Assembly (NCBI GenBank): GCA_017436185.1
Contig: JAFSDP010000007.1
Coordinates: 1-64,000, forward strand
Source of the DNA: Alistipes sp.
GTDB lineage: Bacteria; Bacteroidota; Bacteroidia; Bacteroidales; Rikenellaceae
Direction of reading: 5' to 3'
DNA length: 64,000 nt
A model generated the notes under the pieces. The model was not told the DNA's origin. It did not search any database and saw only the letters and a list, made by a program, of their open reading frames with translations. A program made the position numbers and the translations under genes. How positions within the stretch are numbered: the first letter of the stretch is position 1; every line of letters begins with the position of its first letter. This document shows positions 7,912-15,416 of the stretch, one piece after another.

Positions 7912-8487
7912 ATGAAAACAAACCGATTTATGAACTGGTTGCGCCAACTGAATGTGGGGCGACTGCGACTTGTAAACATCAAACTGTGGGGCAACCATCG
8001 TTGGGGCCTCTACCGAGAGTTGCCGACCGAAGCGGTACCCGAGCTGATTCGGGAATTTAACCGTCTGACGACCTCGTCGCCCGAGCAGCCTGTCCCCGCC
8101 CGCCAAGAGTCGTCTCGGGCGGGGAGCAACTACGCCATCCTCACACGCCTGTGCGAACAATACTATGTCTATGAGGGGAGCGAGAAGTTGCAACAGCGGG
8201 TGATTGCGGAGGTTAAAGCGATTGTCCGAGAACTGCGCAACGACGACGAGGCGCACGCCGAATTTGAGGCACAGCTGAATGCCCGCCACAACAACCTCCT
8301 CGCACGTTTTCGTGCCGAGCACCCCTCGTTCAAAGAGAAGGATTACAGACTCTATGCCTACCTGGTGGCGGGACTGTCGGCCACGACGATTTCCGTACTG
8401 CTCGACAAGGATAAGTCGGTGGTCTATAACCGTATTTCACGCCTCAAGAAGGGCATCGAAGCGGAGTGGCTCGAGGTGTTGAATTGA
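7912..8487 (+). CDS. Putative transcriptional regulator with C-terminal LuxR-like HTH
   Basis: 191 residues. The C-terminal 40 residues (about 143-182; DYRLYAYLVAGLSATTISVLL, then DKDKSVVYNRISRLKKGI) match the LuxR/GerE-like helix-turn-helix found at the end of many Bacteroidetes sensor-regulators. The first 140 residues are helical and polar, with no signal peptide or membrane segment, so this is a cytoplasmic DNA-binding protein lacking the large periplasmic sensor that such regulators usually carry. Its target is unknown; the adjacent glyoxalase-fold gene has its own -7 element. Confidence 0.65.
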   Translation: MKTNRFMNWLRQLNVGRLRLVNIKLWGNHRWGLYRELPTEAVPELIREFNRLTTSSPEQPVPARQESSRAGSNYAILTRLCEQYYVYEGSEKLQQRVIAEVKAIVRELRNDDEAHAEFEAQLNARHNNLLARFRAEHPSFKEKDYRLYAYLVAGLSATTISVLLDKDKSVVYNRISRLKKGIEAEWLEVLN

Positions 8488-8559
8488 TTGATTTGAGGGT
8501 AGAAAAGAGGGTAGAAAAGAAAGCGCAAAAGATGCCGCAAAAAAATCGAAAACTTTTTC

Positions 8560-8567
8560 TATATTTG
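8560..8567 (+). promoter_or_regulatory. -7 element of the VOC gene
   Basis: TATATTTG, about 22 nt before the start codon. Confidence 0.65.
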
Positions 8568-8589
8568 CAAAAAACAAACCGATACTACT

Positions 8590-8973
8590 ATGGAGATTGG
8601 AGCAAGATTTGACCATTTCAACATTGATGTTGCCAACCTGGAGCGCAGCATCGAGTTCTACGACAAGGCTTTAGGCCTGAAAGAGATGTACCGCAAGGTA
8701 GCCGACGACGGCTCTTACATCATCGTCTTTTTGGGCGATGGAAAAAGCCCCTTCAAATTGGAGCTGACCTGGCTGCGTGACCACGCCGACCAGCCCTTCG
8801 AGCTGGGCGAAAACGAGAGCCACCTCTGCTTTCGTGTGACGGGCGACTACGAGGAGTTGCGCGAATACTACCGCCAGATGGGATGTCTGTGCTACGAGAA
8901 TCACAAGATGAACCTCTACTTCATCAACGACCCCGACGACTATTGGATTGAGATTCTGCCCGAGAACCGTTAA
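8590..8973 (+). CDS. VOC/glyoxalase I family protein
   Basis: 127 residues, single vicinal-oxygen-chelate unit of two beta-alpha-beta-beta-beta halves. The four expected metal ligands are visible: His9 (FDHFN), Glu58 (LELTW), His78 (ESHLCF) and Glu121 (YWIEI). The set and length match lactoylglutathione lyase (glyoxalase I, GloA), which isomerises the methylglyoxal hemithioacetal to S-lactoylglutathione. Many Bacteroidetes lack glutathione, so another thiol or another substrate is possible; related families include methylmalonyl-CoA epimerase and fosfomycin resistance proteins. It is a single-gene unit. Confidence 0.82.
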   Translation: MEIGARFDHFNIDVANLERSIEFYDKALGLKEMYRKVADDGSYIIVFLGDGKSPFKLELTWLRDHADQPFELGENESHLCFRVTGDYEELREYYRQMGCLCYENHKMNLYFINDPDDYWIEILPENR

Positions 8974-8980
8974 TCGGAAC

Positions 8981-9925
8981 TTACGAGGCGTTGCGTTTCA
9001 GGTCGTGTTCGGCATCGAGCCGGGCACGACTTTTTGATTTGGTCACCATCCACACCCCCACAAAGACACACACCGCAGCAGCCGCCTTCAAGGGGGTGAA
9101 GCGGTCCATTCCGAGGGCGACACTCACCAAGACCGCCACGACGGGTTGCACATAATTATACATCGAGACCACCGTCGGGCGCAGGTGCTGCTGTCCGATG
9201 GGAACGCACAGGTAGGAGAGGAAGGTCGAGGCGACAATGACATACAGTGCTCCCGTCACCACCCGTGAGGGAAGTGCCGAAAAGTCGGTCGCCATCAGCG
9301 GTTTATGATAGATCACAAGGGCCACGACGGCGGCAAACAGAAACATCCACTTCATCACCGTCACGGGGTGGTAGCGCACAATGACCGAACGGAAGGCTGT
9401 CAGATAGAAGGCGAAACTGATGGCCGAGATGATGCAGAGCGTATTACCCACAAGGCTCGATTGGCCACCCGCTGTCGTCTGGCTCAACACCACCAACACC
9501 ACCGCACCCAGGCAACCCAACGCAACACCGCCCACCTTCAACACCGACATCGGCTCACGCAGAAAGAGCGTTGCCAGCACCAGCGTCAGGATGGGAACCA
9601 GGGTCGAAATAATCGAGGCGTCGATGGGTGACGTAAGCGACAACCCCCACAAATAGAGCAACTGATTGAACTGAATGCCAAAGACCGAGGCCAACAACAG
9701 CAGCCCCAGATCCCGCTTCGAGACCCGCTCGCGAGGCATCAAGAGCGAGGCGGCCCAAAAGAGCAACGCCGCACCCGCCATACGGCAGGCACTCAGGGCA
9801 AAGGGGTTGATACCCTCGGGGTTGGTACTCGACTGCAGCACCCCTTTGCAGACCGGGGCATTCACTCCCCAGATGATGTTGGCCACCCACAAGGCGACGT
9901 GGCCCTTCAACTTTGCATAATCCAT
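8981..9925 (-). CDS. EamA/DMT-superfamily transporter
   Basis: 314 residues with about ten membrane helices arranged as two EamA repeats. The first begins at MDYAKLKGHVALWVANIIWGVN and includes PIDASIISTLVPILT; the second starts near GNTLCIISAISFAFYL. The start is placed at this methionine because the open frame upstream (64 codons) crosses the promoter and encodes no membrane segment. DMT carriers export amino acids, metabolites or drugs across the inner membrane; the substrate cannot be predicted. It is divergent from a second EamA gene, with 69 nt between the two start codons. Confidence 0.85.
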   Translation of the reverse strand: MDYAKLKGHVALWVANIIWGVNAPVCKGVLQSSTNPEGINPFALSACRMAGAALLFWAASLLMPRERVSKRDLGLLLLASVFGIQFNQLLYLWGLSLTSPIDASIISTLVPILTLVLATLFLREPMSVLKVGGVALGCLGAVVLVVLSQTTAGGQSSLVGNTLCIISAISFAFYLTAFRSVIVRYHPVTVMKWMFLFAAVVALVIYHKPLMATDFSALPSRVVTGALYVIVASTFLSYLCVPIGQQHLRPTVVSMYNYVQPVVAVLVSVALGMDRFTPLKAAAAVCVFVGVWMVTKSKSRARLDAEHDLKRNAS

Positions 9926-9949
9926 CTGTTCTGACAACAATTGCGGCGG

Positions 9950-9957
9950 CAAATATA
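9950..9957 (-). promoter_or_regulatory. -7 element of the leftward EamA gene
   Basis: The minus strand reads TATATTTG, 25 nt upstream of the start at 9925. Confidence 0.6.
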
Positions 9958-9994
9958 ATGTTTTTTGCACAAAATTTGCCGTTCGAATCGGTTT

Positions 9995-10936
9995 ATGGGG
10001 CGTTGGCGTGATAATGCAGACCTGGTGTTGGCAAACCTGCTGTTCGGGGCCAACTTCTCGTTCTATGTCTCGCTGAGTCGTGAGCAGTTGGATTTTCGCA
10101 CCCTCTTTGCCCTGCAATTGGTGGTCGGAGCGGTGGTCTTCATTCCGCCGGCCCTCCTAAAACTTCGTCTGCGAGCCTTTCGGTGGCAAGACCTACTGAA
10201 AATAGGAGCCGTCTCATTGTTAGTGATTTACGGGTGGATGTATATGCTCTTGTGGGGCTCGTCGTACACCACCCCCATCGATGCGGCCATCATCTCGACG
10301 CTCGGACCCTTCTTTACGTTGTGGCTCGATTGGGTGTTGCATCGCACGCTCCGTTTCAACCCCTCACGCATCGTCGGAATGGGCATCATCCTGCTGGGCG
10401 GGTGGCTGCTGATCTTCGACAAGGGATTTCAGTTGGTGCACGGCTCCGAGGGGTGGGGCAACCTGATTGTGTTGTGCGGCGTGGTGGCCATCGCCTTCAA
10501 CACGGTGCTCATCAAGCCGCAGTTGGAGCGGTTGGGGGCACGCACCATCATCGGACTCTACTACCTGATCGGCGTGCTGATTTCACTCCCCCTGATGCGA
10601 ACCTACCTCACGGCGGAGCGGTTTGCCTCACTTTCGTGGGTGGCGTGGGGCGAGGTGGGCTATGTGGTTTTGTTGGGATCGGTCTGGCCGATGTGGCTCT
10701 TGTATCGGGCTACGGAGCATCTGACGGCCGTCCACACGGCCCTCTATCGCTACATTCAGCCGCTCGTGGCGGGCACGCTGGCCCACCTGCGCCATCAGGC
10801 ACAGTTCGACGCAACGAACATCACGGCCCTGGGGCTTCTGTTCGTCGGCATACTCTTAACTGTGGTGGGATATCGTGAGAGTATTCGCTTTATCGGCGAA
10901 TCACTTGCACCTCGCCGCCTTCGCCGAAGGCGATAA
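9995..10936 (+). CDS. EamA/DMT-superfamily transporter (second, divergent)
   Basis: 313 residues from the ATG at 9995 (MGRWRDNADLVLAN); a TTG ten codons earlier is possible but would sit on the opposing promoter. About ten membrane helices in two EamA repeats. It shares the motif TPIDAAIISTLGPFFTL with the divergent neighbour (SPIDASIISTLVPILTL), so the two are paralogues, though otherwise well diverged. An inner-membrane exporter of unknown substrate. Its last 47 nt overlap the end of tsaC on the other strand, and the basic C-terminus (PRRLRRRR) is encoded within that overlap. Confidence 0.83.
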   Translation: MGRWRDNADLVLANLLFGANFSFYVSLSREQLDFRTLFALQLVVGAVVFIPPALLKLRLRAFRWQDLLKIGAVSLLVIYGWMYMLLWGSSYTTPIDAAIISTLGPFFTLWLDWVLHRTLRFNPSRIVGMGIILLGGWLLIFDKGFQLVHGSEGWGNLIVLCGVVAIAFNTVLIKPQLERLGARTIIGLYYLIGVLISLPLMRTYLTAERFASLSWVAWGEVGYVVLLGSVWPMWLLYRATEHLTAVHTALYRYIQPLVAGTLAHLRHQAQFDATNITALGLLFVGILLTVVGYRESIRFIGESLAPRRLRRRR

Positions 10937-11555
10937 TCGAAGAGGGTTTGCCCGTGGGACGACCCTGATGGCGGGGTGAAACAACGTGATCGACCCCCTT
11001 GAGAATCACCTCGGCCACCTCATCGATTTTGCGGGGTGTCTTCTCGCCCGACAGGTTGGCCGAGGTAGAGACAATGGGGCGTCCGAAGCGACGCAACAGA
11101 GCCTGACAGAAGGGGTGGTCGGGGACACGTACCCCCAGCGTTCCTTCGTCGGGAATCAGATTCTTGGCCACGCCTACGGCACCGGGCAGGATGAGCGTCA
11201 GGGGCGAGGTGGCCATCTCCATCACTTCGAAGGCGATGGCGGGGGCACGATCGACATAGCGCACAATCTGCTCGGCCGACTGGCACAACACCAACATTGC
11301 GTGTTTATTTTCGCTCTGCTTGAGGGTGTAGATCTTCTGCACCGCCTCCTCATTCGTTGCATCGCACCCGATGCCCCACACCGTATCGGTCGGGTAGAGA
11401 ATCAGGCCGCCGTTACGCAACACCTCGACGGCCGCCTCGACGGCTCGCGACATCCCTGCATCGGGACGGGTGTTGGGCTGGGGATTGGCCTCCGTGCGGG
11501 GGGCATTTGTTCTCGGATTGGCACCACGTGCGGGTGCTCCATTGCGCTTTGCCAT
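10890..11555 (-). CDS. tsaC: L-threonylcarbamoyladenylate synthase (YrdC/Sua5 type)
   Basis: 221 residues. From about residue 36 this is a YrdC domain: GGLILYPTDTVWGIGCDA, the K-Q-S-ENKH segment, SPLTLILPG and the C-terminal IVSTSANLSGEKTP. TsaC makes threonylcarbamoyl-AMP from threonine, bicarbonate and ATP, the first step of t6A modification at position 37 of ANN-reading tRNAs. The first 35 residues are a low-complexity Asn/Pro/Thr/Arg extension not needed by the family; an alternative start exists at MSRAVEAA, but the MAKRN start lies 2 nt after the cca stop, which favours coupled translation. With cca it forms a two-gene tRNA maturation unit. Confidence 0.92.
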   Translation of the reverse strand: MAKRNGAPARGANPRTNAPRTEANPQPNTRPDAGMSRAVEAAVEVLRNGGLILYPTDTVWGIGCDATNEEAVQKIYTLKQSENKHAMLVLCQSAEQIVRYVDRAPAIAFEVMEMATSPLTLILPGAVGVAKNLIPDEGTLGVRVPDHPFCQALLRRFGRPIVSTSANLSGEKTPRKIDEVAEVILKGVDHVVSPRHQGRPTGKPSSIIAFGEGGEVQVIRR

Positions 11556-11557
11556 AG

Positions 11558-12958
11558 TTAGTTCTGTCGTTTCAGACCACGCTCCGCAGCCAGCTGCTCC
11601 ATCAGGGCAAAGGCCGCTTCGTAGTCGTTGGGAATCACGCCATCGAGGATGGCATTTTTAATCTGTTCTTTCATCTCGCCAATCAGCTGACAGGGCGGGA
11701 TGCCATACGTTTGCATAATGATTTCGCCCGTGATGGGGGGCTGGAAGTTGCGGATGCGGTCTCGCTCCTCCAAATCCTTCATCTTATGGCGCACCAACTC
11801 AAAATTTTTCAGGTAGCGTTGCACCTTATCTTCGATGCCCGAGGTGATGTCGGCCTCGCACAGCAGCATCAGCTTCTCGACATCGTCACCCGCCTCAAAC
11901 AGCAGACGACGCACCGCCGAGTCGGTCACCAAATCTTCGGAAAGGATGATGGGGCGCAGGTGCAGAAAGACCATCTTCTGGACAAACTTCATCGGCTCGC
12001 CCAGCGGCAGTTTCATCCGTCGGAAGATGGTGGGCACCATCTTCGAGCCGACCACCTCGTGGCCGTGGAAGGTCCAACCGATTTTGGGGTCGTAGCCCTT
12101 GCTCTGCGGCTTGCCGATGTCGTGCAACACAGCGGCCCAGCGCAGCCACAAATCGTCGGATCGAAGTGCCACATTGTCAAGCACTTTCAGCGTATGCTTA
12201 AAGTTGTCTTTGTGGGCGTGGCGGCCTTTGCGTTCAACCCCTTTGAGGCGCTCCATCTCGGGGAAGATATGGGCCAACAATCCCGACTCGGACAATAGCT
12301 CGAAGCCCATCGAGGGGACGGGCGAAAGGATGATTTTATTCAACTCGGTCAGGATGCGCTCCTTCGAGACGATTTTGATGCGCTCGACATTGCGGCAGAT
12401 AGCCTCGAAAGTCTCGTCCTCGATCATAAAGCCGAGTTGCGAGGCGAAGCGCACGGCACGCATCATACGCAACGGATCGTCCGAGAAGGTAACATCCGGA
12501 TCGCACGGTGTGCGAATCAGACAATCCTCCATATCCTCCATTCCGCCAAAGGGATCGACCAACTCGCCAAAGCGGTCGGCACGGAGCGACCAGGCGAGGG
12601 CGTTGATCGTAAAATCGCGGCGCAGCTGATCATCCTCCAACGTACCTGCCTCGACGTGCGGGTTGCGGGATTCGGGGGTGTAACTCTCCTTGCGGGCCCC
12701 GACAAACTCCACCTCCACGCCGTCTCGGGTGCGCAGCATTGCCGTGCCGTAGGTCTTGAAAATCGAGACCTTGGTCTTCAACTCCCTGCCCAACGCTTCG
12801 GCCAGCTTCACGCCACTGCCCACGACCACCACATCGACATCGGTCGAGGGACGTCGTAGGTAGTAGTCACGCACATAACCACCTACCACATAGGCCTCTA
12901 CGCCCTGCTCTTCGGCCAGGTGCGAGATGAGTCGAAATATCGGATTCTTCAGGGGCAC
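11558..12958 (-). CDS. cca: CCA tRNA nucleotidyltransferase with HD domain
   Basis: 466 residues. The class II nucleotidyltransferase head shows VVGGYVRD at 24-31 and the metal-binding pair Asp40-x-Asp42 (STDVDVVVVG), followed by RRDFTINALAWSL and the nucleotide-selecting helix region. An HD phosphohydrolase-like domain follows (His279-Asp280 in LHDIGKP). The enzyme adds or repairs the 3' CCA of tRNAs. Poly(A) polymerases share the head, but the HD layout is the usual CCA enzyme of Bacteroidetes. pdxJ ends 6 nt upstream and tsaC starts 2 nt downstream, so all three probably form one leftward transcript. Confidence 0.92.
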   Translation of the reverse strand: MPLKNPIFRLISHLAEEQGVEAYVVGGYVRDYYLRRPSTDVDVVVVGSGVKLAEALGRELKTKVSIFKTYGTAMLRTRDGVEVEFVGARKESYTPESRNPHVEAGTLEDDQLRRDFTINALAWSLRADRFGELVDPFGGMEDMEDCLIRTPCDPDVTFSDDPLRMMRAVRFASQLGFMIEDETFEAICRNVERIKIVSKERILTELNKIILSPVPSMGFELLSESGLLAHIFPEMERLKGVERKGRHAHKDNFKHTLKVLDNVALRSDDLWLRWAAVLHDIGKPQSKGYDPKIGWTFHGHEVVGSKMVPTIFRRMKLPLGEPMKFVQKMVFLHLRPIILSEDLVTDSAVRRLLFEAGDDVEKLMLLCEADITSGIEDKVQRYLKNFELVRHKMKDLEERDRIRNFQPPITGEIIMQTYGIPPCQLIGEMKEQIKNAILDGVIPNDYEAAFALMEQLAAERGLKRQN

Positions 12959-12964
12959 GACTCG

Positions 12965-13678
12965 CTACTTTAAGGCTCGTTGATAGAGTTGTACGGTATT
13001 CTCCAGACCCAGGTAGAGGGCATCGGCAATCAGGGCGTGGCCAATCGAAACCTCGTCGGTCCAGGGGATGCGCTCGTGGTAGTAGGCCAGATTCTCGAGC
13101 GAGAGGTCGTGACCCGCATTCAGCCCCAGCCCCTGACGACGTGCCTCCTCGGCAGCCGCCACAAAGGGGGCAATGGCCGCCTCACGATCGGCCTTATAGC
13201 CGCTGGCGTAGCTCTCCGTATAGAGCTCCACACGGTCGGCACCGCAGGCCTTGGCACCTGCCACCATCACGGGGTCGGGATCGACAAAAATCGAGACACG
13301 AATCCCCTTTTCGTGGAAGCGGGCCGTGATGTCGGTCAAAAATTCACGATTGGCAAGGGTGTCCCACCCCGCATTCGAGGTGAGGGCATCGGGGGCATCC
13401 GGAACCAGCGTCACCTGGGCAGGGACAACCTCCAAAACCAAATCGACAAAGCTGTCGATGGGGTTTCCCTCGATGTTGAGTTCGGTGGCGATGGCCGCCT
13501 TCAACTCACGCACATCCGAGTAGCGAATGTGGCGGGCATCGGGTCGGGGATGCACCGTAATACCGTCGGCCCCGAAGCGCTCGATGTCGAGGGCTGCCTG
13601 CAAGACATTGGGGCAGTTGCCGCCGCGCGAATTACGCAAAACGGCAATCTTATTGATGTTTACGCTTAACTTTGTCAC
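12965..13678 (-). CDS. pdxJ: Pyridoxine 5'-phosphate synthase
   Basis: 237 residues counted from a GTG start at 13678, which gives the family N-terminus (M)[19 protein letters not shown]. An in-frame ATG at 13714 would add 12 residues that family members lack. Signatures: [40 protein letters not shown], ending with the [13 protein letters not shown] loop. PdxJ condenses 3-amino-2-oxopropyl phosphate with deoxyxylulose 5-phosphate to make pyridoxine phosphate. pdxB at 31216, a step of the same deoxyxylulose-dependent vitamin B6 pathway, is also in the window. It diverges from nadK. Confidence 0.93.
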   Translation of the reverse strand: MTKLSVNINKIAVLRNSRGGNCPNVLQAALDIERFGADGITVHPRPDARHIRYSDVRELKAAIATELNIEGNPIDSFVDLVLEVVPAQVTLVPDAPDALTSNAGWDTLANREFLTDITARFHEKGIRVSIFVDPDPVMVAGAKACGADRVELYTESYASGYKADREAAIAPFVAAAEEARRQGLGLNAGHDLSLENLAYYHERIPWTDEVSIGHALIADALYLGLENTVQLYQRALK

Positions 13679-13687
13679 AATAATTCT

Positions 13688-13695
13688 TATATTTG
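13688..13695 (+). promoter_or_regulatory. -7 element of nadK
   Basis: TATATTTG, 36 nt before the nadK start and within 10 nt of the preferred pdxJ start on the other strand. Confidence 0.6.
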
Positions 13696-13731
13696 CGCTC
13701 GTAAAGTTACTCATTTTTTTGTTTCGAGAGG

Positions 13732-14610
13732 ATGAAAATCATACTTTTTTCCCGTCAAGGGCTCGCTTTTGGACGAAAAGAGCTGTGTGCACTACGTGAT
13801 GCGGTGCAGAAATTCGGTTTCGACTATGCTGTAAACGAGGAGTTTGCCGCCGTTCTTCGCCAAGAGGCCGATTGGGTGATTCCCGCCCAAAATTGCTATG
13901 GCGCACAACTCGGACCGCAACCCACCGAGGCGGTGATGGTCTGCTACGGCGGCGACGGTACGCTGCTGGCCGGCGTGCATCGTATGGGCGAGGAGCGCAT
14001 CCCCGTGGTGGGTATCAATGCCGGCCATCTGGGCTTCCTGACGGGCGACTCGCACCACGAGGTGGAGCGCATCTTCGAGGCCATCCAGGCGGGTACGCTC
14101 CGCTACGAGGAGCGCACGATGCTCAAAGTCGAGGGCGACTTCGTTCGCACCCCCTCTTCGTCGCTGGCACTCAACGAGTTCTCGATTCAACGAAATGGTG
14201 CGGGCGTACTCTCCATCGAGGCGTGGGTCGATGGCCAGATGGTGGCCACCTACCTCGGCGACGGGGTGATTGTCTCGACTCCGACCGGCTCGACCGCCTA
14301 CTCGCTTTCGGCCGGCGGACCGGTGGTGGCCCCCGCGTGTGCCTGCTTTGTCATCTCGCCCCTGGCACCCCACAACCTCACGATGCGTCCGGTGGTCATC
14401 CCCGACTCGAGTGTCGTGAAACTCAAGCTGCGCATCCGCCACGCCGAGGCCTTCGTGACGCTCGACGACCGCTCCTACCCCATCCTGCAAGATGGCCAAT
14501 TTACGATTCAACGGGCCGAACGTCCCATTTTTTTGGCCGTACCACACAATATATCGTTCTACGACACGTTACGCAATAAGATGATGTGGGGAATGGACAT
14601 CAGAGGATAA
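13732..14610 (+). CDS. nadK: NAD kinase
   Basis: 292 residues. The kinase signature GGDGT appears in [16 protein letters not shown], followed by [14 protein letters not shown] and the second motif NEFSIQRN; the C-terminal substrate loop is [21 protein letters not shown]. NadK phosphorylates NAD to NADP with ATP or polyphosphate in the cytoplasm and is usually essential. It starts its own transcript and is followed after 66 nt by uppS with a separate -7 element. Confidence 0.96.
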   Translation: MKIILFSRQGLAFGRKELCALRDAVQKFGFDYAVNEEFAAVLRQEADWVIPAQNCYGAQLGPQPTEAVMVCYGGDGTLLAGVHRMGEERIPVVGINAGHLGFLTGDSHHEVERIFEAIQAGTLRYEERTMLKVEGDFVRTPSSSLALNEFSIQRNGAGVLSIEAWVDGQMVATYLGDGVIVSTPTGSTAYSLSAGGPVVAPACACFVISPLAPHNLTMRPVVIPDSSVVKLKLRIRHAEAFVTLDDRSYPILQDGQFTIQRAERPIFLAVPHNISFYDTLRNKMMWGMDIRG

Positions 14611-14659
14611 AATTCGCAACTTTACTTTAGTAAAAGGCGTCTATTTCAATTTTTATAGC

Positions 14660-14667
14660 TATATTTG
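14660..14667 (+). promoter_or_regulatory. -7 element of uppS, very close to the start codon
   Basis: TATATTTG ends only 9 nt before the uppS ATG at 14677, leaving a leader of a few nucleotides at most. Confidence 0.6.
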
Positions 14668-14676
14668 CACCCTATT

Positions 14677-15390
14677 ATGAGTCAGGATAAACCCATACCG
14701 CAACACGTCGCCATCATTATGGACGGCAATGGCCGCTGGGCCAAGCTGCAAGGCAAGGAGCGTATCGAAGGACACATCGCCGGTGTCGAGGCGATTCGCA
14801 CCACCCTGCGTGCCGCTATGATGCACGGTGTAAAGTGGCTCACTTTCTACGCCTTCTCGACCGAGAATTGGGGCCGCCCCGAAGCCGAGGTGAATGCCCT
14901 GATGGAGCTGTTGTGCAAGAGCGTAATCAGCGAGACCCCCGAACTGAAAAAGCAGGGGGTACGGGTGCGCACCATCGGTGAGCGCAGCCGCTTCTCGGAG
15001 AAGGTGCAACACTACCTCCGTCAAATCGAAGAAGAGACCGCACAAGGCGACCGACTCACGATGATTCTGGCACTGAACTACTCGTCGCGTGACGAGTTGC
15101 GTCGTGCCATCCAAAAGCTGGCCACGAAGGTCAAGGCCGGCGAATTGGAGGCCGAGCAGATTGACGAGCAGCTGATCTCTTCGTCGCTCGATACGGACTT
15201 CTGTCCCGACCCCGATTTGGTGATTCGCACCAGCGGCGAACAGCGTTTGAGCAACTTCCTTTTGTGGCAAAGCTCCTACGCCGAGTTCTACTTCCCCGAG
15301 GTGCTGTGGCCCGACTTCTCGGAAGAGGAGTTTGCCCGTGCCCTGGAGGTCTATGCCGCACGCGACCGCCGCTTCGGGTTGGTAAAATAG
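14677..15390 (+). CDS. uppS: Undecaprenyl diphosphate synthase (isoprenyl transferase)
   Basis: 237 residues from the ATG at 14677; a TTG four codons earlier lies on the promoter. The cis-prenyltransferase signatures are present: HVAIIMDGNGRWAK near the start (catalytic Asp in MDGN), TFYAFSTENWGRP, and the C-terminal RTSGEQRLSNFLLWQ and AEFYFPEVLWPDF. The enzyme extends farnesyl diphosphate with cis isoprene units to make the C55 lipid carrier of peptidoglycan and surface glycans. It leads the envelope cluster uppS-bamA-ompH-ompH. Confidence 0.96.
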   Translation: MSQDKPIPQHVAIIMDGNGRWAKLQGKERIEGHIAGVEAIRTTLRAAMMHGVKWLTFYAFSTENWGRPEAEVNALMELLCKSVISETPELKKQGVRVRTIGERSRFSEKVQHYLRQIEEETAQGDRLTMILALNYSSRDELRRAIQKLATKVKAGELEAEQIDEQLISSSLDTDFCPDPDLVIRTSGEQRLSNFLLWQSSYAEFYFPEVLWPDFSEEEFARALEVYAARDRRFGLVK

Positions 15391-15416
15391 AGAAAAAGTG
15401 AATTTTTAGATTATAG

